Below the pieces are notes generated by a model. The model was not told the DNA's origin, ran no database searches, and was given only the letters and a program-made list of their open reading frames with translations. From IMG/VR virus record IMGVR_UViG_3300025697_000013, positions 1-64,000 of that record: a stretch of DNA of 64,000 nt, one strand, 5' to 3'. Both the position numbers and the translations under genes were made by a program. Position 1 is the stretch's first letter. Every line of letters starts with the position of its first letter. Shown here piece by piece: positions 54,580-63,942 of the stretch. This stretch comes from a virus.

Positions 54580-54938
54580 TAGATCCCAGCGATGCTCACG
54601 GTCTGCCGGCTCCGCATCAGGTCGGGGACAGCATCCTCAGCGGGGGCGTAGACCACTCGGCTTGCCTCGATCAGTTCGACCGGATCCACCGCGGGCGTCG
54701 GCTGAAAATCCATCAGCAACCAGACGAGGACCGTTCCCCCCCGAGGATAGTCGGGGAACGATCGAGCGGCGAGCTGGTACCATGTCTCCCCACCTCTGAC
54801 CGGGATCACACGGGTGCCTGGCAGGTCCCGGTACCCAACAGGATCAGGGAGATCAAGGTATCTGATGTCCCCGCGCTTCGGATCTGTGATGATGCGAGCG
54901 CGGTACCCGATGTAGCGGCTCCATGCTCGAGGTCCCAT
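54579..54938 (-). CDS. LysM-like / baseplate wedge protein (gp53-type)
   Basis: 119 aa; ATG at 54938 overlaps the preceding stop (ATGA), the first Met 8 residues earlier being unlikely. RVIPVRGGETWYQLAARSFPD is LysM-like, as in contractile-tail baseplate proteins of the gp53 kind, followed by a wedge-like beta C-terminus. A small tail-tip or baseplate component. Confidence 0.65.
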   Translation of the reverse strand: MGPRAWSRYIGYRARIITDPKRGDIRYLDLPDPVGYRDLPGTRVIPVRGGETWYQLAARSFPDYPRGGTVLVWLLMDFQPTPAVDPVELIEASRVVYAPAEDAVPDLMRSRQTVSIAGI

Positions 54939-55543
54939 CAGAACGCAACCTCCCCCGGCCACAGCAGACCCGTCTCGCGGACCTCCTCAGAAGAGACCCG
55001 GCTGCCACGGATCCCGGTGACCTGCATCTGAGCCCTTGAGACCATCGATCGAAGGTCTGTGTTTCGGAACTGGATCCGCCTGATCACCACCCGCTCGACC
55101 CGCACGACCATGCTGACCTCGTTCGGCCAGATCACCAGCACCCGCGGGGGGGCGCTCGAGTGGACCGTCGACGCCATCTCGGCTGGGTACACCAGGCTCA
55201 ACAGGAATCGCTGGATCTCCTGGATATCTCGCAAGAATCCGCTACCAGGTTCGTTCTCGACAGCCTTCAGCCAGAGCAGCAAATCGATGGGGAAGGACGG
55301 ACTCTCGGTCCCCTCGTAGTGCATCCGGCTTGTGGTGTGTCCGATGGGCAGGAGCTTCGCCCACTTCGCTACCACCGTCGTCACCAACTCGGTCGGGTTG
55401 AACGGCACCTCGAACTCGTCCCCACTGGCCATGTCCACCAGCAGGAGCTTCGGCTTCACGTTGGCCGTCGTTTTGAACGTCATCCCCATCGCCTCGAGGA
55501 CTGCCTGCTGGATGACGGATTCCTGCTCCTCAATCGTAGGCAT
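54938..55543 (-). CDS. Contractile-injection-system tube-end / LysM-domain partner (CIS_tube type)
   Basis: 201 aa with CGGAGTAG before the ATG. The LLLVDMASGDEFEVPFNPTE motif (strand-G-x-x-F-x-x-x-F-N-P-x-E) is that of the 'contractile injection system tube protein' family, followed by a WLKAVENEPGSGFLRDIQEI region and RVLVIWPNEVSMVVRVERVV. It links the tube and the hub. Position between tape measure and hub fits. Confidence 0.8.
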   Translation of the reverse strand: MPTIEEQESVIQQAVLEAMGMTFKTTANVKPKLLLVDMASGDEFEVPFNPTELVTTVVAKWAKLLPIGHTTSRMHYEGTESPSFPIDLLLWLKAVENEPGSGFLRDIQEIQRFLLSLVYPAEMASTVHSSAPPRVLVIWPNEVSMVVRVERVVIRRIQFRNTDLRSMVSRAQMQVTGIRGSRVSSEEVRETGLLWPGEVAF

Positions 55544-55548
55544 CGCTG

Positions 55549-58299
55549 CTACTCCGCACCGAGGGGTTCTTGCTCAAGGTTCCGCATGCGACCACTCCTG
55601 TCGATGGATGCACTGACCCTGGCCAGCTCTTCCTCGCCCACCTTGATGACGATCTCTGATTTGCCAATCTCCAGCCCCTTGGCTTCAGCCTGCGCATCGA
55701 GAAGTTCGACCAGGCGCGCCATCGCAGGATCGGCTCTCATCGCAGTTACGGTGCTCGCGAATTCGGCCCCCTGTTCCTTGGTGGTTTTTATCGAACCCTC
55801 GGGGCCATACTTCCCCATATATACGTCCTTCCACCAGTTGTACTCGGGCGTGCTCTCGATCGCCCGGTTGGCCTTCGCCCACTCCACCAGTTCGTCGGGG
55901 AGGTAACTGGCGGGCATCTTCATGATGATCCCGGCCACGACCTTGGAAATCTTGTCGATGGCAGCCTTGAAGACCCTGGCCACCTCCTGGCCGAAGCTGA
56001 CGATCGGCTCGATCACCCACTCCTGCAACCACTCGTACATCTTCTTGAACGCCGCGGGCAGGGTCTCGTCGAAGAATTTTGCGACCCCTGGGAAGTCCTT
56101 CCAGATGGCGTCCTTCAACTTCTTGAAGTAGTTGATCACGCCCTTGACGAACCCGATGACGCCCTCGATCCCAGCGGCCACCGTGTCGAAGGCAATGGCG
56201 ATGCCCTTCACAGCGACCCCCACGACCTTCCCAAGGAAGCTTGCCAGGCCGCTGAGGGTTTCCTTGAGGCTTCCTGTCCCACCAAGCAGGCTGTCAAAGA
56301 TCCCGACCACGCCCTCCACCGCACCCCAGATATGTCCGAACCCACTCACCAGATCATCGATCGGGCTCCCCATGCCCTCAAAGACAGAGGCCATCCCATT
56401 GAAAATCTGCTCGACCAGGCCCCACATGAACGCAGCGGAATCGGCGATGAAGTTGAACGCCTTCCCCACCGTCTCCATGATCGTCTTGCCGAAGCTCTTC
56501 CAGGACGCGCTACTGCTGGTGACGGCGCCGCGCCCACCCACCAGGGCAGTGAACACCCGCTCGACGGCATCCAGCACTCCACCGAAAGCATTCCCGAAAG
56601 CGACCAGCGAAGGCCTTGCCGCTTCCCACGCCGAGGCCATCCCCTCCATCGCCCCATCCCACATAGCACGGAAGCGAGTGGCCAGCATCCCCACGCCGAT
56701 CACAAACTGCTTGATCCCGGCATTCTCTGCCTTGCCCAGCTCCTCCCGAATGGCCCCAGAGAACCCTCCCTGTGTGAAGAGCTGCACCAGCCCGTCCCAG
56801 GCCAGGCGCACCCGGCCCACAACGCCGTCGATCCAATCGGCGAAGCCACCGAGGTTTTCCTCGTACGCTTTCTTGATCAGGAGTGCAGCCCCGACCACGA
56901 CGGCGATCGGAGCAGCGATCCGCAGGAGGGAACCCGCAGTCACGAGAGCCACTGCACGGAGCGCACCAAGCCCACGCAGGAGCAGCGGGATCGCGCCGGA
57001 GAGGAAGATCATGGCGCCCCCAGCAACCATGGTCACACCGGCGATCCGGATGAAGTTGGCGATGCCTGCCTTGGTCGAATCAGGCAACGCCTGCCAGCTC
57101 TCGATCATCCGGTTGATCACTTTGATGAAGCCCTCGACAGCGGGCCGGAGCGCCAGAGCCATGTCCTGGCCCACCACCGTGGTGAAGGTCTGCACCGACC
57201 CCCTGGCCAGGGTCATCTGCCCCTCGAAGGTGTCCAGGAGACGGTCCTTGAATTCGGCCGCTGTGTCCCCGGCATTCGTCAACTCCTCGCGCAAGAACTT
57301 GATGGCCTCAACTCCCTTGAGGATCTGCTTCGTTCCATCGGGAAGGACCTTCGTCGCTGTCGCACGGGCAATCGCGCTGAAAGCCATGAGGCCACGAGCA
57401 CCGAAGGCGCGGGCCACGACAGCGTTCCGTTCCTCATCCGTCGAGGCAGCCAGCTTCACATTCAGATCCTGCATCACGTCCACGAGGCTCCGGATCTTCT
57501 TCGTCTGCTTGTCGTAGATGTCAACGCCCTTTCCCGTCACCGCGTTCTGCGCATTCTGGTCCGAGGCCAGCCGTCGAGTCGCCTCCCGGTACGCGGTCGA
57601 GGCAGAGGATGCGTCGATGTTCATGTTCCGGAGTTGGCCCACGACCAGGAGGGTGTCCTCGATGCTCTGCCCGAACAGACCACCCGCAGCCGCTGCCTTC
57701 GCCAACCCGACGGAGAAGTCCCTGGCCTGGAAGTTGGTGAGTTGAGTCACGCGCAACAACTTGTCGGTGACGATCGCCGCGTCCCCGGCTGCCAGGCCAT
57801 ACGCATTCAGGGTACCGACCACGGCCTCCGCTGCCTGCGCCACCCCGAGCTGGCCGAGAGAACCGGCAGCCAGATCCAGGACGGGGATCAAGGTCTCCGT
57901 CGCCTGGGCTGCCGACTGCCCGGCGGTCGCCAGGGAGGTGAGTCCCTCCACCGCCTCCTTCGGCGAGAACTGCGTGGCGATACCCGCTTTGATCGCAGTG
58001 TCCTCGAGCGACTTCAACTCCAAGGTAGTAGCGCGGGTCACGGCCCCGACCGCGGCGAGCCCCTGCTCGAACTCACCTGCAGCCTTGGCCAGCTTGAACT
58101 GCGCCCCGAGGAGCAGGCCCCCCGCTGCCATACCAGCGAGGCCAGTTCCCATCGCAGTCATATTTCGAGTGAAGGATGCTCGGGTCTTGTCGACGTCTGT
58201 CCGGAGGCCAGTGAAGTCGTTCCGGAGGCCCTTGACATGGCCGCTGGCGAGGTTCTTGGCGGTAAACAGGAAGCCGAGTCCCATGTTGTTTAGCGCCAC
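55549..58299 (-). CDS. Tail tape measure protein
   Basis: 916 aa from a GTG at 58299 with AGGAGG 5 bases upstream. TP901-type core: [40 protein letters not shown] and [15 protein letters not shown]-like helices at about residues 70-250, then long hydrophobic and coiled-coil regions (several candidate TMs around 430-480). The length of about 0.15 nm per residue predicts a tail of roughly 130-140 nm. It follows the chaperone frameshift region. Confidence 0.88.
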   Translation of the reverse strand: MALNNMGLGFLFTAKNLASGHVKGLRNDFTGLRTDVDKTRASFTRNMTAMGTGLAGMAAGGLLLGAQFKLAKAAGEFEQGLAAVGAVTRATTLELKSLEDTAIKAGIATQFSPKEAVEGLTSLATAGQSAAQATETLIPVLDLAAGSLGQLGVAQAAEAVVGTLNAYGLAAGDAAIVTDKLLRVTQLTNFQARDFSVGLAKAAAAGGLFGQSIEDTLLVVGQLRNMNIDASSASTAYREATRRLASDQNAQNAVTGKGVDIYDKQTKKIRSLVDVMQDLNVKLAASTDEERNAVVARAFGARGLMAFSAIARATATKVLPDGTKQILKGVEAIKFLREELTNAGDTAAEFKDRLLDTFEGQMTLARGSVQTFTTVVGQDMALALRPAVEGFIKVINRMIESWQALPDSTKAGIANFIRIAGVTMVAGGAMIFLSGAIPLLLRGLGALRAVALVTAGSLLRIAAPIAVVVGAALLIKKAYEENLGGFADWIDGVVGRVRLAWDGLVQLFTQGGFSGAIREELGKAENAGIKQFVIGVGMLATRFRAMWDGAMEGMASAWEAARPSLVAFGNAFGGVLDAVERVFTALVGGRGAVTSSSASWKSFGKTIMETVGKAFNFIADSAAFMWGLVEQIFNGMASVFEGMGSPIDDLVSGFGHIWGAVEGVVGIFDSLLGGTGSLKETLSGLASFLGKVVGVAVKGIAIAFDTVAAGIEGVIGFVKGVINYFKKLKDAIWKDFPGVAKFFDETLPAAFKKMYEWLQEWVIEPIVSFGQEVARVFKAAIDKISKVVAGIIMKMPASYLPDELVEWAKANRAIESTPEYNWWKDVYMGKYGPEGSIKTTKEQGAEFASTVTAMRADPAMARLVELLDAQAEAKGLEIGKSEIVIKVGEEELARVSASIDRSGRMRNLEQEPLGAE

Positions 58300-58315
58300 G
58301 TTGACCTCCTACTTC

Positions 58316-59406
58316 CTACTCCAACTCCTTCTTCTCCGCCTGGCGCTGCGTCTCGATCAGACCGATGTAGACATCAGCCTCGTCCGCGGCCAGATCCATG
58401 GCCCACTCCGGCGTGGCTGATAGGCCCTGCCCGCCGTAGCAAATCCACAGGAGTCTAAAGAGCTTCCACCGGACACCCTGCCCGGTGATCGGGAAGAGGC
58501 GCTCTACGGGGTACTGAGCGGCCCCCCCTCCGTCTCCGTCTTCGGTTCTGGCACCTGGGCCTCCTCGGCCGGAGGGGCCTCCTGGATCTGTGACTCCCCC
58601 TCGTCGAGGTCGTCTACGACCTTCCTCCTCCCTGAGCGCGGAGAGAAGAAAGTCCGATCGAAAGGGAGTTCACGCTCAATGATGTTCCGGCATTTCGCGC
58701 AGACCACTTCGATGGTCGTCTCCACGCCGCAGTCGTGCTCCTCCATCTCGGCCCGGAGCCAGTCCGCCTCGTCGCTGTCCAAGTCCTGGATCCAGCTCAC
58801 GATCTGCGACGGCTTCTTCCCCTCCACCTCGACGATCCGCATCATCAGGTTCAGGGTCGCCTGCCGGGTCGAGAACCTCGTTTGCTTCTCCAGCATGTCC
58901 CGCTCGATCTGACCGATCGGGAGGCTGTAGACCACCTTGGTTTCCGTCGATGGCAGGACGCACTCAAAGCGGTTACCTGCCTCGAACTTCGCACGGTCCT
59001 CCGCAGCCAAGGCCCGGACAGGCCGCGCCAGGAGGTCGATAGTCCACGGGATCTGCGTTCGGCATGTGGCGCTGGTGCACCGCACATCGAAGTCGTAGCT
59101 CTCGCCATCGGTGAAGCTCGTGACCCGCAGCATCAGCAGAGCGTAGTACCGATCGCCCTGGAGGATCTTCGTCCAGTCGACCACGACACCACTGCCACGC
59201 TCGAGGTGCCGGTACGGGCCCGGGTCGACCACCTGGACCGTGCAAGCCCCAAGGACCTCGTCCAGGGCCACACCGAGACGATGCGCCTCAACGTCGGCTA
59301 GGATGTCCTCCTCGCGGACCTTCATCTTGCGCAGCACGACCACCATCCCGGAGGGGCAATCGATCTGCCTGGTCTTTGGTTTGATGACGGGTTTGGCTGC
59401 TGACAT
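58316..59406 (-). CDS. Tail assembly chaperone, long form by -1 frameshift (GT-like)
   Basis: About 363 aa. The zero frame runs GAG-GGG-GGG-CCG at 58528-58522; a -1 slip on G-GGG-GGG continues as GCC-GCT-CAG and gives a 68-residue extension ([20 protein letters not shown]...) that stops at 58316. This extension has no ATG, GTG or TTG of its own to start from, and its sequence is natural ([20 protein letters not shown]). It occupies the place of T in lambda G/GT, between the tube and tape measure genes. Confidence 0.8.
58504..59406 (-). CDS. Tail assembly chaperone / T4 gp26-like protein, short form
   Basis: 300 aa; ATG at 59406 chosen for GGAGG 5 bases upstream. N-terminus [21 protein letters not shown]-x4-C ([13 protein letters not shown]) and C-x2-C ([20 protein letters not shown]) pairs may bind zinc, an arrangement also found in T4 gp26-type proteins. 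An acidic Pro-rich tail ([15 protein letters not shown]) ends at the slippery run. The pairing with a frameshifted extension points to a tail chaperone; a baseplate role is the alternative. Confidence 0.75.
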   Translation of the reverse strand: MSAAKPVIKPKTRQIDCPSGMVVVLRKMKVREEDILADVEAHRLGVALDEVLGACTVQVVDPGPYRHLERGSGVVVDWTKILQGDRYYALLMLRVTSFTDGESYDFDVRCTSATCRTQIPWTIDLLARPVRALAAEDRAKFEAGNRFECVLPSTETKVVYSLPIGQIERDMLEKQTRFSTRQATLNLMMRIVEVEGKKPSQIVSWIQDLDSDEADWLRAEMEEHDCGVETTIEVVCAKCRNIIERELPFDRTFFSPRSGRRKVVDDLDEGESQIQEAPPAEEAQVPEPKTETEGGPLSTP

Positions 59407-59499
59407 CTCTACCTCCACACGCTTTGGTGTTCTCTACCTGGACTCCACCGCGCCAATGCACGGGGTATCTCTACCTGGGGGGCCCGAAGGCCAAGGGCT

Positions 59500-59949
59500 C
59501 TAATCGAGCCATTCGGGATAGCGGAACTTCAGGGTCAGAGCTTCCATGCGGACTTCGCTGGACTTGTTGTCCCACTTGCCGCTGGACCAGTCCGCCACCT
59601 GGCACTCCTTGAGCACGAACTCTTCCTCGCGCTCATCGTCGTAGCCGAGCTGGACGATGGTGGCGGTGAAGGTGTCGGTGGAGCCCTTCCGGGACGCGGA
59701 GTTTGCGGACCGCTTGAACAGGTTCCACATATCCCTGTTCTCGGACGCACCTTTCGTCAGGGTGACGTCAGCGAACTTCACGCCCGCCGGGACATCCTCG
59801 GGGGTAAGCTCCCCACCCTCGAGGTACTCGGCGAACTCCTTGGTCCCCTTGATCTCGCCGCAGTCGGTGAAGCGAGATGACTCGACTCCGTCGATCTCGA
59901 CGAGGAACTTCATCTCGAGGTAGCGATTGCGCGGCTTGCCAGTTGCCAT
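59500..59949 (-). CDS. Tail tube protein
   Basis: 149 aa. The pattern YLEMKFLVEIDGVESSRFTD, then GVKFADVTLTKGASENRDMW and RMEALTLKFRYPEWLD is that of contractile-tail tube proteins (T4 gp19-like / phage tail tube). It directly follows the sheath gene, as always in myoviruses. Confidence 0.88.
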   Translation of the reverse strand: MATGKPRNRYLEMKFLVEIDGVESSRFTDCGEIKGTKEFAEYLEGGELTPEDVPAGVKFADVTLTKGASENRDMWNLFKRSANSASRKGSTDTFTATIVQLGYDDEREEEFVLKECQVADWSSGKWDNKSSEVRMEALTLKFRYPEWLD

Positions 59950-59973
59950 GTCGTTCCTCCTCGCTCGCAGGCG

Positions 59974-62244
59974 TTAGCCGACGAGCATCTGCTCGTACTC
60001 CTGGATGACCCAGTCGATGGCGCTCGCCGAGTTGAAGCCCGTGCGTCCCCGGAGCTTCCCGGCCTTCTTGACAGCCGTGGTATTGAGCGCCGTCCCGAAG
60101 TCGACGTAGAACGCCTGCTCCGGATCGTCCGAATCGAACGCTCCGAGGCCCGTCTGCGTCTCGAGGTACTTCTCGACCAGGTTCCGTGCATCCGAACGAG
60201 TCCGGTCCGATGGCCGCTTGTGCCGGAAGACGTCGAGGCCAGCGTCGATGATCTTCTCCATCCGAGCGGTCCCACGCCGCTGCGCGATGGTGACCCAGTT
60301 CCCGTCCCCCTTCAGGTTCCGGTGGCCGTCCAGGAAGATCTGCCCACCCTCCTTCTGCCAGATCGGATTGACCCGGCGCGGGTAGACGATGTCCCGAGCG
60401 GTTTCCTTGAGGCTCTCGGCGGTCTCACGGTTCGCCAGGATCTCCAGCCCGGTGGCTCCCTTGAAGTAGGCCAGCTCTTCGCCAGCGGGCTCATCGTAGA
60501 TCCCGCCCTCGCGGTGCGCGTCCACCCGGGCCATGATCCCGGCGACGGAGGAGGCCGGGTCCACCAGGATGTTGTCGGTGTCCCCGTAGATCGCCTTGTC
60601 TGGGTTGGCGATCTGGATCCGGGGCCAGGTGATGGCTCCCTCCTCCCGGTAGTTCTCAAGGGCTGCGGATACCATGAACGCCGACATCGCCGCTGCGTTG
60701 AGACCCAGCGGGGTTCCCAGGACCGGGAAGACCTTCCAGCTACGGGCGTCGTGGCAGTAGTCCACCAGGCCCTTCTCCAGGGCAGCGGAGGTCTCGTCCG
60801 GGATCACCAGGAGGTCGAAGTCGGTGACGGTGTTGAGGGCATGCAGCCCCACCTCGGAGACCACCGAGCCGAGGAAGTCGTTGTCGTCGATCGCGGCGAT
60901 GGCGTCGGCGCCACCGGTAAAGTTCGCCGAGGTGATGTTCACCGGGCGGTCCAGGAGGGGGGTGCCCAGGCCCGCGGCCAGGTCGGACGCCACCACCAGA
61001 TCGGACCCGCTGGTCTCGTGGGCGAGCTTCGTCACGACGTTGTCGTCGTCGCCCGTCAGCACGATGCAGTTGGGGAAGGTCTCCAGGATCACTCCGCTCA
61101 CGTAGACCGTGAGGTCGAAGTACGACGTCGAGCCGTTGCTGGCGTCGGAGACGATCATGTTCATGTTTTCGGAGTCTTCTCCGAAATACTTGGCGGTCAG
61201 GAGGGTGGTATCCGACTGCGCCGTGTCGGAGCCCGAGTGGATGATGCTGTCGAATCCGAACCGGGCCAGGGCCGTGCTGGTCGGGTTGAACTTGAAGGAC
61301 GCCGCGACACCTGTGTCGATGGTGGAGATCCTGGCGGTGAGGTTCGTGTTCTGCGTCACAGTGACACCGACGGGGACAGCCTCCTCAAAGGTCGCCTCGG
61401 CCAACGCCTTGAACTCAACGAAGGTCACCGCGCTCAGGTCGAGCACATTTCCGCTGCCGCTGGCGTCTGCGCCAGTGAGGCCCAGGGTCGTAGCCGCGGT
61501 CCCACCGGTCACGCGGACGCGGGCCCCGGAACCCTGCTGCCCTGTCTCGAGGGTAAGGTCGTCGATGCCACCGGCCCCCTCGAACGCGTAGGCGTCCTGG
61601 ATTTGCGTCTGGATCGCGTCGGCCACGTCCACAGCGGTGGTGTAGGTGGTGGCCCCGTTCCCGGGGATGGTCAGGGTCTGGATCTTTGTGAGATCCGCCC
61701 CCACGACCACCAGGAGGGTCGTGTCCACAGCGGGGGTCCATGGGTACGGGCTCACTCCAGGAGCGGCGACCACCGCTGCCGAGGTGCCAGCAAAGGTCAG
61801 GGTGTTGTCCAGGTCGGCGTCGACCGATGCAACCAGCGTCTCCCCGTTTTGGACGAACCACGGAGCCTGCCACAGACCGTCGATGACCGCCGCCGACGCC
61901 GCCACCGCTGCGGTCTTCAGGGTCAGGGTACCCTTCGCTGCGCTGTGGGTTCCGGCCAGGAGGTCGTCGTAGTGGACGGTCCGCATGCAGTAGATCTTCG
62001 TGCCCTCCTGGGCCTCCAGATAGAACTGCCGCGCTGCCAGGATCAGACTGTAGTCAGCGCCGAAGCCGCCATACTTGGCGAGCACCTCCGAGAAGCTGTA
62101 GCACGCGAAGCCCACACCGATCGGGCCGCGCCCTGCGGTTCCAACCAGGGAAGTCACTCCGGTCTGTCCGCGGTTGCCCATCTTCTTTGCCGCCGCCTTC
62201 TCAAACGCGATTACCTTGCTCGAGAGAAGCATGTTATTGCCCAT
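59974..62244 (-). CDS. Tail sheath protein
   Basis: 756 aa; ATG at 62244 preferred because GGAGG lies 5 bases upstream (an earlier ATG overlaps that SD). N-terminus SKVIAFEKAAAKKMGNRGQT then TSLVGTAGRGPIGVGFACYS and SFSEVLAKYGGFG is typical of sheath domain starts. The C-terminal part has NPDKAIYGDTDNILVDPASS, RVDAHREGGIYDEPAGEELA, IVYPRRVNPIWQKEGGQIFL and WVTIAQRRGTARMEKIIDAG, the conserved C-terminal contraction domain. A large variable insertion in the centre gives the length. Confidence 0.93.
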   Translation of the reverse strand: MGNNMLLSSKVIAFEKAAAKKMGNRGQTGVTSLVGTAGRGPIGVGFACYSFSEVLAKYGGFGADYSLILAARQFYLEAQEGTKIYCMRTVHYDDLLAGTHSAAKGTLTLKTAAVAASAAVIDGLWQAPWFVQNGETLVASVDADLDNTLTFAGTSAAVVAAPGVSPYPWTPAVDTTLLVVVGADLTKIQTLTIPGNGATTYTTAVDVADAIQTQIQDAYAFEGAGGIDDLTLETGQQGSGARVRVTGGTAATTLGLTGADASGSGNVLDLSAVTFVEFKALAEATFEEAVPVGVTVTQNTNLTARISTIDTGVAASFKFNPTSTALARFGFDSIIHSGSDTAQSDTTLLTAKYFGEDSENMNMIVSDASNGSTSYFDLTVYVSGVILETFPNCIVLTGDDDNVVTKLAHETSGSDLVVASDLAAGLGTPLLDRPVNITSANFTGGADAIAAIDDNDFLGSVVSEVGLHALNTVTDFDLLVIPDETSAALEKGLVDYCHDARSWKVFPVLGTPLGLNAAAMSAFMVSAALENYREEGAITWPRIQIANPDKAIYGDTDNILVDPASSVAGIMARVDAHREGGIYDEPAGEELAYFKGATGLEILANRETAESLKETARDIVYPRRVNPIWQKEGGQIFLDGHRNLKGDGNWVTIAQRRGTARMEKIIDAGLDVFRHKRPSDRTRSDARNLVEKYLETQTGLGAFDSDDPEQAFYVDFGTALNTTAVKKAGKLRGRTGFNSASAIDWVIQEYEQMLVG

Positions 62245-62268
62245 AGCGCCCTCCATCGTTCTGGCGAT

Positions 62269-62297
62269 AACGTATCATTCGATCTCACCGTCCACAA
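62269..62297 (-). promoter_or_regulatory. Possible late promoter before the sheath gene
   Basis: Minus strand TTGTGG (62297-62292), 17-bp spacer and TACGTT (62274-62269), in one of the few gaps (about 70 bases) of the tail operon. Weak match; no operator-type palindrome is present. Confidence 0.3.
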
Positions 62298-62313
62298 GAC
62301 CAATTTGCAAAAT

Positions 62314-63324
62314 CTAGTCCACCACCAACTTCTGCGCATCGAGATCTGCCACCACTCCGTCGTCACCACCGTCAAGGACGCCGCTGATTACCTGTGGCAG
62401 GAAGCTCTCGATGTCGATCTCACTCACCACCCATGTCTGCCTGAAAAACTGGATATTGCTGTTGCCCCTGGCGCGCCCGAACGTCATCTCAGTGTCAGGG
62501 AGGATCGGATACACCTTGTCCCCGCGGGTCGCATCATCCGGATCCGCCAGAACAGTAATCGTCCGATTCACCCTGAAGAATCTGGTCACGGCAGCCGGAA
62601 GGTTGAGGAGATGCTTGTCGTTGCTCACGACCCCAACTACCTGGAACCGGAGGTCCACCGTCTCCGGGGTTTCGACCTCGACGCTGCCGTACTCATCGTC
62701 CCGGTCCTCAACATCTCGCTCCTGGGTCATCCCCATCCGATCGAACGGGATCCCCTGGATGCTCAAGCTGATGGCGGGAAGCTCCGAGAGTTGGGTCAGC
62801 GCAGACCCATCGACTTCGTTGTCGTAGTCGGTGTGGACCGAGGTGACAACGTTCCGCATCACCTGCTGTCGCATCTTCTGGACGAGGGCACGCACCACCC
62901 GGAGGACCATACAGTCCTGCTTCAGGTCTGGGTACTCGAAGGAGAAGGCCTCCTCGAGCGTCACTGTCTCGCCGGAGATCGGATCACCGTCCTCATCAAT
63001 ATTCAGGATCGTGACGTCCACCGCGCCCTTCGTCGCCTTGGTCCGCCGGTCGATCACGTAGCTGGCCGGGATCCCGCCTGGGATTCGACACCAGAGGATC
63101 CGGTCTCCGGGGTCGCCATCCTCGTCATCGATGACCCCGGTGAATTTCCAGTTACATTCGACTCCATCGAAGAGCACACGTACATGCTCCTTCAGGTCCC
63201 CTGCGGGGCCAGTGGCGGGGGGCTCGTGCGGGAGCGCGATGTTCGCACCCTTGATCGTGACGAGGTAGTTCCCGTGGCTCAGTCCGACAGCCGGCGTGAT
63301 CGAGGTAATCGTCGGCACTCCCAT
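62314..63324 (-). CDS. Neck/tail protein with IPT/TIG domain
   Basis: 336 aa, starting directly after the preceding stop (TAG-ATG) with GGGGAGG upstream. Residues 1-75 form an IPT/TIG-like immunoglobulin fold (PTITSITPAVGLSHGNYLVT). The rest is beta-rich with FRVNRTITVLADPDDATRGD and a helical end. By position ahead of the sheath gene it resembles a tail terminator or connector with an Ig-like decoration; exact name uncertain. Confidence 0.6.
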   Translation of the reverse strand: MGVPTITSITPAVGLSHGNYLVTIKGANIALPHEPPATGPAGDLKEHVRVLFDGVECNWKFTGVIDDEDGDPGDRILWCRIPGGIPASYVIDRRTKATKGAVDVTILNIDEDGDPISGETVTLEEAFSFEYPDLKQDCMVLRVVRALVQKMRQQVMRNVVTSVHTDYDNEVDGSALTQLSELPAISLSIQGIPFDRMGMTQERDVEDRDDEYGSVEVETPETVDLRFQVVGVVSNDKHLLNLPAAVTRFFRVNRTITVLADPDDATRGDKVYPILPDTEMTFGRARGNSNIQFFRQTWVVSEIDIESFLPQVISGVLDGGDDGVVADLDAQKLVVD

Positions 63325-63942
63325 CTACGGCCTCCCCGCCACGCCGTTCATCAACCCGGCCACCCTCAGAGCATACCGACGCGAAAGCCCTTTCTTCCAC
63401 TTTTCGAATGCAGGACGCAAGAACGGCCGCGCCGGGATATGGTAGACGATGGTAGTCGTGCTTGCCTTGAGGGGGGCAGCAATCAAGCCCTGAATGTACA
63501 GTGCCAAGAAGAGGTTCCGGACCATCGGAGTCACTGGAACGACGATAGTCTCGACACCATACTCCTGCAGCTCGCCGATGTTGGTCAGATCCTTGCCTTC
63601 CTCGTTAACCGCTGACCGCTTGATGCCCACGAAGAAGGCAGGCATCCCGCCGATAATTGAGTGCACCACGCTGATATTGTTGCGGAGGTCCCCGCGCCGC
63701 ACCAGGGCTTTCGTCCCACGAAACCGTGCGAGCTTCCGCAGCGCCAACGTGAGAGGACTCAGTGCCAGGATCGAGGACCCACCAGGCGCCTGATTTGTGA
63801 GGCCCTGGACGATCTCCTTTCGGAGTGCATGAGCCTCAATGAGGGTCGCCTGGGTCTGAGCCTTGGCGAGTCGCTCAGGAAATGTAGCCATGGTTCGGAC
63901 AGCCCGATCCCAGTCCCCGGTGAGCTTGATCTCACTCGCCAT
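63325..63942 (-). CDS. HK97-gp10-like / tail completion protein
   Basis: 205 aa, TGATG-coupled to the gene before. Core features: ELTGDWDRAVRTMATFPERL helix, AQTQATLIEAHALRKEIVQG helix and beta VPVTMVRNLFLAL, with a final PAFEKWKKGLSRRYALRV. Pattern and position before the tail genes fit the head-tail joining (gp10-like, virion morphogenesis) family. Confidence 0.65.
   Translation of the reverse strand: MASEIKLTGDWDRAVRTMATFPERLAKAQTQATLIEAHALRKEIVQGLTNQAPGGSSILALSPLTLALRKLARFRGTKALVRRGDLRNNISVVHSIIGGMPAFFVGIKRSAVNEEGKDLTNIGELQEYGVETIVVPVTPMVRNLFLALYIQGLIAAPLKASTTTIVYHIPARPFLRPAFEKWKKGLSRRYALRVAGLMNGVAGRP

Noticed and set aside
56332-58293. 653-codon plus-strand open frame opposite the tape measure gene
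   Set aside because: Antisense shadow of the tape measure gene with no SD and no recognisable domain.
60220-63615. 1131-codon plus-strand open frame across the sheath and upstream genes
   Set aside because: It is the GC-rich antisense of sheath and neck genes. Composition is His/Arg/Gly/Val-rich and no motif, SD or start fits.
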